NCBI GenBank assembly: GCA_013298865.1
Contig: JAAFJL010000019.1
Span: 1 to 46,514, forward strand
DNA: 46,514 bases
Direction of reading: 5' to 3'
Source: Cytophagales bacterium
GTDB taxonomy: Bacteria; Bacteroidota; Bacteroidia; Cytophagales; Spirosomataceae
How positions within the stretch are numbered: the first letter of the stretch is position 1; every line of letters starts with the position of its first letter. Below are positions 42,801 to 46,514 of this stretch, piece by piece. A program made the position numbers and the translations under genes. Under the pieces are notes generated by a model. The model was not told where the DNA came from, did no database searches, and saw only the letters and a program-made list of their open reading frames with translations.

Positions 42801-43144
42801 AAAACAAGGGAAAGGACAAGGGATTTACGGTTAAAGTTCTCCCTAAAATTGCCCAAATGAGTACTGTACGTAGTATTTTGGTAGAAGATGTAAACAAAGA
42901 TGGTAATTTAGATGCCATTTTGGTCGGAAATTCTTATGCACCAGAAGTAGGTACAGGAAGTTTTGATGCTTCTTTGGGTGTATTCTTGAAAGGCTTAGGC
43001 AATGGAAATTTTGAAGCTATTTCAAATCAAAAAACAGGCATCAATTTATCTGGTGACACTCGACAAATCATTAAAATTCAAGCAAAAAAACCGTTTTATT
43101 TAATTTCAAAAAATAGTGGAGCTTTTGTACGTTTGGATTTTTAA
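39836..43144 (+). CDS. FG-GAP/VCBS-repeat and ASPIC/UnbV lipoprotein
   Basis: The roughly 1102-residue product has a lipoprotein signal (lipobox LFSSC from ATG 39836; ATG 39821 is the alternative start). There are at least twelve calcium-loop FG-GAP motifs of the form DxNxDGxxD (DINNDGLPD, DYDKDGDLD, DFDQDGWED and others), and an ASPIC/UnbV domain in the middle (about 510-600, NRFALGAEVII... YLSSTEYAINIGLGD). Such proteins form surface beta-propellers and often go with SusC/D units. A 104-base palindromic repeat (42194-42297) is translated in frame as SPPTPRWGAS...PPLGVGGLG, replacing part of one propeller blade. The C-terminal half keeps all other motifs. Confidence 0.88.
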   Translation: MLNKSLIISALLLFSSCKKEENLWFKKVSPESSGITFINTIQENEQYNMIDYSYLYNGGGVGVGDINNDGLPDIFFTSNQATCEMYLNKGGLKFENITQNAKLKTTGWCTGVTLADVNADGFLDIYVCKSGNCPANERKNLLFINDGIKSGKWSGTFTEEAEKYGIANDGWSSQSAFFDYDKDGDLDLYVLNATNEDRQPNRIKENRELDGNSPANDAFYRNDNGKFTEIHTQAGIIDDAWGLGLGIGDFDQDGWEDIYISNDFLANDLIYFNNQKGSGSSPQFTEKSKTLLAHTSHFSMGNDIADFNNDGWQDIVVADMMPSTNLQRKKMAGTLSNDAFDLVLKNGYTPQYMRNTLQLNNGNGLPFSEIGMMAGINATDWSWSPLLVDFDNDGWKDLFISNGYRHDIADMDFITDNAQLGQKMQLFDADKIIKETAKKQAEYKTKNRLFRNTKNLGFKDISESIDENTPSFSNGSTYADLDNDGDIDLITNNIDETAGVFENISTPKNYLKINLSENSQNRFALGAEVIIFQKNTKQVYHHAVTKGYLSSTEYAINIGLGDEPQIDSLQIIWTDRTFQSLKNVKANQILAIKKAQNLPKYIVEKYKKTLFYTSDFPFQNTEEPFNDFATEPLLPHRFSTEGPKMTTGDINGDGLMDFFVAGSLQKTGTFFIQKTDGTFQQKPLVSPQPIGDGGDCLLFDADNDHDLDLLIASGGNEFELNSIFYQDQFFLNDGKGNFNFKTDYLPKINTPSSCIAACDYNKDGKIDVFVGGRRSIMKYGEAGTSYSPPTPRWGASNSQSATSMEAANGGDITPPLGVGGLGLVTSALWADIDQDGWQDLLVTGELMPIMYFKNEKGKLSEKPIEIAESGFWNTLASGDFDKDGDIDFIAGNLGLNNKFGVSKKTPYRVYLNDFDGNNYFDPVVTYFVEGKEYPAANRDDLMKQIPSLRKKFTKYSDFAKATIYDIFDESLLKKSQMKEATITESVYLENKGKDKGFTVKVLPKIAQMSTVRSILVEDVNKDGNLDAILVGNSYAPEVGTGSFDASLGVFLKGLGNGNFEAISNQKTGINLSGDTRQIIKIQAKKPFYLISKNSGAFVRLDF
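42194..42297. repeat. Palindromic repeat read in frame inside a gene (104 bp)
   Basis: The arms AGCCCCCCGACCCCCAG (42194-) and CTGGGGGTTGGGGGGCT (-42297) are near-perfect inverted repeats, each with its own smaller hairpin. The middle contains TTCCATGGAA. It is far more GC-rich than the host gene. It resembles palindromes that are common between genes in this phylum. Confidence 0.85.
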
Positions 43145-43155
43145 ATTACAATCTC

Positions 43156-43890
43156 ATGACATTTCCGATTACAATTTTTGACATCCATTTGCATCTCATT
43201 TTTGAAATATTAGCGTATTCAATTGGTTATCGTTTTTATGTTTTTCTGAGGAATAAGTCCCATGATTTAATCTCAGATGAAGGGCGACTTTGGATTTTTA
43301 TTGGTGCAGCGGCGGGTGCATTTCTGGGTTCGCATATTCTGGGGATTCTCGAAAACCCTTCCAAATGGAATCAGTTGAATCTCATTTATTTTATGGGAAA
43401 CAAAACTATTGTGGGTGGACTTTTGGGCGGATTAATCGGTGTAGAATTGACCAAAAAATTCATTGGAGTAACTACTTCATCAGGAGATTTAATGACGTTT
43501 CCTATCATTTTGGCACTATCAATCGGACGAATCGGCTGTTTTGCCGAAGGACTCGAAGATGGTACTTTTGGCATAACCACTACCCTACCCTGGGGCATAA
43601 ATTTTGGGGATGGATTATACAGACATCCAACACAATTGTACGAAATTATCTTTCTGATTATCCTCGGATTCTTGCTGTTTTTACTCGAAAAAAATGTAGT
43701 TTTATTAAACGGCTCAAGATTTAAAGTACTGATGGTCAGTTATTTAATCTTTCGTTTCCTGATAGAATTCATCAAACCAAACGAGTTTTATAGCTTTGGT
43801 GTTTGTTCTATCCAAATTGCGTGTATATTTGGATTATTATATTATTGGAAAGTTTTAGCGATGCCTCAAAAATTGATTCAAAACGTGTGA
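43156..43890 (+). CDS. Lgt-like integral membrane transferase
   Basis: The 244-residue product has about seven hydrophobic segments and the Lgt (prolipoprotein diacylglyceryl transferase) signature region: SIGRIGCFAEG (122-132, with R125), the following G-T-F-G and PWGINFG, and YRHPTQLYE (155-163). Lgt normally has a conserved His before the first glycine pair (HGG); here the equivalent region reads KTIVGGLLGG (83-92) with Val instead. It may therefore be a paralogue with another substrate and not the housekeeping Lgt. It starts 11 bases after the ASPIC/UnbV gene and 5 bases before the next gene, so it belongs to that operon, and the radical SAM gene follows further on. Confidence 0.78.
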   Translation: MTFPITIFDIHLHLIFEILAYSIGYRFYVFLRNKSHDLISDEGRLWIFIGAAAGAFLGSHILGILENPSKWNQLNLIYFMGNKTIVGGLLGGLIGVELTKKFIGVTTSSGDLMTFPIILALSIGRIGCFAEGLEDGTFGITTTLPWGINFGDGLYRHPTQLYEIIFLIILGFLLFLLEKNVVLLNGSRFKVLMVSYLIFRFLIEFIKPNEFYSFGVCSIQIACIFGLLYYWKVLAMPQKLIQNV

Positions 43891-43895
43891 ATTTT

Positions 43896-44477
43896 ATGAA
43901 AAAACTAACTCTTTTATCACTCATTGGATTGCTGGTTTATGGGAATTGTACTTTTATGTCAGAGAAGCCCGTTTTACCAGACGAAGCAGCCGTAATGCCT
44001 CCCTTTTCTTTAAATGGAGCTAACAAAATTGGTTGTTATTTAGACAATATTATTTGGGCAAATGGTGGTGTTAATCCCAATGGGCTGAACAATATCACTA
44101 CTACTTTCAGGTTTTCAAGACAAAAAGATTCTACCGTTTTTAACATTGTGGGCAATTTATATACCTACAAAAATAATGACAATTTCTCTTTAGGTTTTTC
44201 TGGAAAGGGCATACCCAAAGTAGGAGAAACTTATACTTTAGGCAAAAATGCTGATATTAGAATTGAGTACAAAAGAAATATTGATATAAATAAGTATGTT
44301 ATTTTTAAAGACAAAAACCCCGAATTAACTACCATAATTTTCACCAAGGTTGACACCCTAAATAAAATACTTTCGGGACGTTTTGATGCAAAGATTTTCA
44401 ATAGTACTACCAAAGACAGCCCAATAAAAGTATCAGATGGACGCTTTGATGTACAATATCTGAAATTTCCTGAGTAA
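43896..44477 (+). CDS. Small secreted protein or lipoprotein of unknown function
   Basis: The 193-residue product starts at ATG 43896 (MKKLTLLSLIGLLVYGNC), 5 bases after the Lgt-like stop. The earlier start at 43803 overlaps that gene and is rejected. The signal peptide ends near a cysteine (YGNC), a possible but atypical lipobox. The mature part is beta-rich and includes ANKIGCYLDNIIWANGG. I see a loose resemblance to DUF6252-like proteins but no firm match. The operon position suggests a surface partner of the ASPIC/UnbV protein. Confidence 0.7.
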   Translation: MKKLTLLSLIGLLVYGNCTFMSEKPVLPDEAAVMPPFSLNGANKIGCYLDNIIWANGGVNPNGLNNITTTFRFSRQKDSTVFNIVGNLYTYKNNDNFSLGFSGKGIPKVGETYTLGKNADIRIEYKRNIDINKYVIFKDKNPELTTIIFTKVDTLNKILSGRFDAKIFNSTTKDSPIKVSDGRFDVQYLKFPE

Positions 44478-44490
44478 TTTTTTTGTAAGA

Positions 44491-44650
44491 GACCTCGTGA
44501 GAGGTCAAATTTGATTAGCCATACGTGAAACGTATGGAATTGGAATATGAGCGAATTCAACCCCGAATGGGGTTGAACCAAGCAATTAATTCATTTTTCC
44601 CCGAGTTTCACTCAGGGCTAATCAAATTTAATCCTTTCAGGATTTTGAAA
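44491..44650. repeat. Composite multi-hairpin repeat, copy B
   Basis: Five palindromic units in a row: GACCTCGTGAGAGGTC (44491-44506), CCATACG..CGTATGG (44519-44537), CAACCCCGAATGGGGTTG (44558-44575), CCCCGAGTTTCACTCAGGG (44599-44617) and AATCCTTTCAGGATT (44630-44644). The outer spacers AAATTTGATTAG and CTAATCAAATTT are exact reverse complements. The same units occur in reverse at 1455-1787. It fills much of the gap 44478-44786; the remainder is AT-rich with no gene. Confidence 0.85.
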
Positions 44651-44786
44651 AAGAATTTGCTGTATTCATACTTAAATTATTGTAAACATTTGATAATCAG
44701 AATAATACAACTGAATTTTATCAATATTTAGCGTATAAATCAGTCACTTATTAACTTAACAACTTAGAACTTATCAAATCTCTCTC

Positions 44787-46214
44787 ATGCCCAAAGAACG
44801 CCCATATATTTATTACGATTTTACGCAAAGCCTTTGTAGCACTTGCCTCCGCAGGGTAGATGCCAAAATTGTGTTTGAAAATGACAATGTTTTTATGTTG
44901 AAAAATTGTCCACAACATGGTTTTGAAAAAGTACTGATTGCAACTGATATTGAATATTACAAAAACTGTCGGAACTACGCCAAACGTTCAGAAATGCCTT
45001 TGCACTTCACTACGCCAACGCATTTTGGTTGCCCTTACGACTGCGGACTTTGTACCGACCACGAACAGCATTCTTGCCTGACCGTAGTTGAAGTTACCGA
45101 CCGCTGCAACCTGACGTGTCCTACCTGTTACGCCATGTCTTCGCCTACGTATGGCAGACACCGAAGTCTGGAAGAAATAGAAGCCATGTTAGACTTGGTG
45201 GTAAAAAATGAAGGCGAACCTGATGTCGTGCAGATTTCGGGGGGCGAGCCAACAGTACATCCTGATTTCTTCAAGATACTGGACGTTGCCAAAACTAAGC
45301 CAATCAGGCATTTGATGCTCAATACCAACGGCATCAGAATTGCCAAAGATGAGGATTTTGTAAAACAATTAGCAAGCTATATGCCTGATTTTGAGGTATA
45401 TCTGCAATTTGATTCTTTCAAAAAAGAAGCTCTCGAAACCCTTAGAGGTGCAGATTTAAGGGCTACTCGTGAAAAGGCTTTAGAGCATTTAAACAAATAT
45501 AATCTATCTACAACCTTAGTAGTAACGCTCCAAAAAGGGTTGAATACCGATGAAATTGGAGCAATCATTGAGTACGCCCTCAAACAACCTTGTGTACGTG
45601 GCGTTACGTTTCAGCCAACACAAGTGGCAGGACGATTGGAAGATTTTGACCCTGCAAAAGACCGAATTACCCTCACGGAAGTGCGACAAGAGATTCTGAA
45701 TCAAACTAATATTTTCAAGCCCAACGATATTATTCCAGTGCCATGCAATCCTGATGCTTTGGCGATGGCTTATGCCCTTAAAATTGATGGACAAGTTTTG
45801 CCATTAACACGATTTATTAGCCCTGATGATTTATTGGATAATTCTCGGAATACCATCGTTTATGAGCAAGAACCGCATTTACACGCACACATGATTCAGT
45901 TATTTAGTACAGGCAATTCGGTTGAATGTGCTACTGACGAATTGAAAGAAATTATGTGTTGTTTACCCAAAATTCAAGCTCCGAATTTAGGTTATGACAA
46001 CCTTTTCAGAATTATCATCATGCGGTTTATTGATGCTTATGATTTTGATGTTCGGGCAATTAAAAAATCTTGCGTACATATCGTGAGCAAAGACCAAAAG
46101 ATTATTCCGTTCGAGACCATGAATCTTTTTTACAGAGATGAAGAGAAACTGGAGCATTTAGAAAAATTGAGAAAGGAACGAACTATGTTTGTAGATTTAG
46201 AGGCGATTAAGTAG
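44787..46214 (+). CDS. Cysteine-rich radical SAM protein, tetraether-synthase-like layout
   Basis: The 475-residue product carries the radical SAM cluster motif CNLTCPTC (C107, C111, C114), the SAM-binding GGEP near residue 151 and the later radical SAM strands. In front of it are further cysteine groups: C17 and C20, C41 with H44 (CPQHG), C61, and a second CxxxCxxC, CPYDCGLC (C82, C86, C89), then C97. This N-terminal pattern resembles the MJ0619/Tes group of archaeal-type lipid radical SAM enzymes, which have a rubredoxin-like domain and extra iron-sulfur clusters. The function here is unknown. It follows an Lgt-like gene by two genes, and a small membrane protein follows it. Confidence 0.8.
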   Translation: MPKERPYIYYDFTQSLCSTCLRRVDAKIVFENDNVFMLKNCPQHGFEKVLIATDIEYYKNCRNYAKRSEMPLHFTTPTHFGCPYDCGLCTDHEQHSCLTVVEVTDRCNLTCPTCYAMSSPTYGRHRSLEEIEAMLDLVVKNEGEPDVVQISGGEPTVHPDFFKILDVAKTKPIRHLMLNTNGIRIAKDEDFVKQLASYMPDFEVYLQFDSFKKEALETLRGADLRATREKALEHLNKYNLSTTLVVTLQKGLNTDEIGAIIEYALKQPCVRGVTFQPTQVAGRLEDFDPAKDRITLTEVRQEILNQTNIFKPNDIIPVPCNPDALAMAYALKIDGQVLPLTRFISPDDLLDNSRNTIVYEQEPHLHAHMIQLFSTGNSVECATDELKEIMCCLPKIQAPNLGYDNLFRIIIMRFIDAYDFDVRAIKKSCVHIVSKDQKIIPFETMNLFYRDEEKLEHLEKLRKERTMFVDLEAIK

Positions 46215-46255
46215 TCGTTAAGTTTTAAGTTAATAAGTTGGGGGTTCAACTATGA

Positions 46256-46318
46256 TTTATACGGGATTTACTCGTCGAACATGGAAGTCGTCCTTCAAAA
46301 GGACGGCTTCCGTATAAA
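46256..46318 (+). repeat. Strong two-part hairpin after the radical SAM gene
   Basis: TTTATACGG (46256-46264) pairs with CCGTATAAA (46310-46318). Inside, GAAGTCGTCCTT pairs with AAGGACGGCTTC (46284-46310) around a 3-base loop. There is no long T-run. It may terminate the transcript or be another hairpin repeat unit. The rest of 46215-46410 shows no gene. Confidence 0.6.
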
Positions 46319-46410
46319 TTTTAGAAGAACCTAAATTGTTAAGAAAAAAGCATAAAGCACTGTTTATCAAATAGTTATGCAATATATTTTGGTAAACATT
46401 ATTTTGAAAT

Positions 46411-46514
46411 ATGGAAAAATTCGGGAAAATAATTGGCATAAATCTATTGATATTGTTTGCTTATTCTTTAATCTCAAACCTATTGAGAAAGTTAGATGGA
46501 GATTTAACAATGAT
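46411..46514 (+). CDS. Small membrane protein, cut by the right edge
   Basis: From ATG 46411 the frame is open to the window end: MEKFGKIIGINLLILFAYSL, then ISNLLRKLDGDLTM. The first 25 residues are an apolar segment likely to be a membrane helix or signal anchor. Only about 34 residues are visible. It lies on the same strand as the radical SAM gene, about 196 bases on. No family can be assigned. Confidence 0.6.
   Translation, partial: MEKFGKIIGINLLILFAYSLISNLLRKLDGDLTM

Noticed and set aside
44491..44650. CRISPR array
   Set aside because: The units are different palindromes, not one repeated sequence, spacers are short and AT-rich, and no cas genes are near.

Overview
The window looks like chromosomal DNA of a Bacteroidota bacterium, most likely a member of the Cytophagales. 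The evidence is a SusC/SusD pair, an ASPIC/UnbV protein with FG-GAP repeats, AT-rich intergenic DNA, little sign of Shine-Dalgarno sequences, and several -7 boxes of the Bacteroidota type (TAnnTTTG). It carries about 35 genes on both strands. The genus cannot be settled from the sequence alone.

Layout. 1-3768: a membrane protein cut by the left edge, a small coiled-coil membrane protein, a repeat-rich gap, then the Nif3-like gene and its usual zinc-ribbon partner. 3775-7272 (minus): a compact run of RluF-like pseudouridine synthase, NadR-like enzyme and class V aminotransferase, joined by 4-base overlaps, plus a YcxB-like membrane protein. 7400-7909: a PyrR-type phosphoribosyltransferase. 8029-9122: an initiator tRNA(fMet) gene interrupted by a group I intron, then a free-standing homing endonuclease of the I-Ssp6803I type and a truncated acetyltransferase with its small partner. 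9319-16103: a metallopeptidase-like secreted protein, an M3 oligopeptidase, a sterol-desaturase-like protein, an SGNH hydrolase, a YfiT/DinB protein and a DUF4377-META protein. 16432-20405: a LytTR regulator directly before a very large repeat-built surface protein. 20460-21608: a MazF/PemK-type toxin-antitoxin pair and small proteins. 21743-24056: two tandem paralogous coiled-coil membrane proteins. 24240-31619: nadB, a FabG-like reductase, an MFS/spermidine-synthase fusion, a thioesterase, a CPBP protein and a methyltransferase. 31697-44477: a GH95-like glycosidase, a GNAT acetyltransferase, susC, a broken susD, the ASPIC/UnbV lipoprotein, an Lgt-like membrane enzyme and a small secreted protein. 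44787-46214: a cysteine-rich radical SAM enzyme. A small membrane protein runs off the right edge.

Main discovery. Bases 8062-8396 read as a complete initiator tRNA(fMet) only if bases 8095-8356 are removed. Those 262 bases carry the conserved core of a tRNA-type (IC3-like) group I intron, with splice sites U33|C34 and a terminal G. The intron has no ORF of its own, but 67 bases after the tRNA lies a 142-residue PD-(D/E)XK endonuclease of the family that cuts intronless tRNA(fMet) anticodon DNA in cyanobacteria. A mobile intron beside a free-standing endonuclease fits the proposed collaborative-homing stage of intron evolution. A GNAT gene that stops after 32 codons inside the endonuclease 3' end marks a likely junction.

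The gaps are also rich in structured repeats: a three-copy MITE-like family, a composite multi-hairpin repeat present twice (one copy with the MITE-like element exactly where the other has a hairpin), a palindromic repeat read in frame inside the ASPIC/UnbV gene, a large inverted repeat near 14.1 kb, and a short element found downstream of two genes in the same sense. The susD gene is frameshifted by an exact 127-base tandem duplication.
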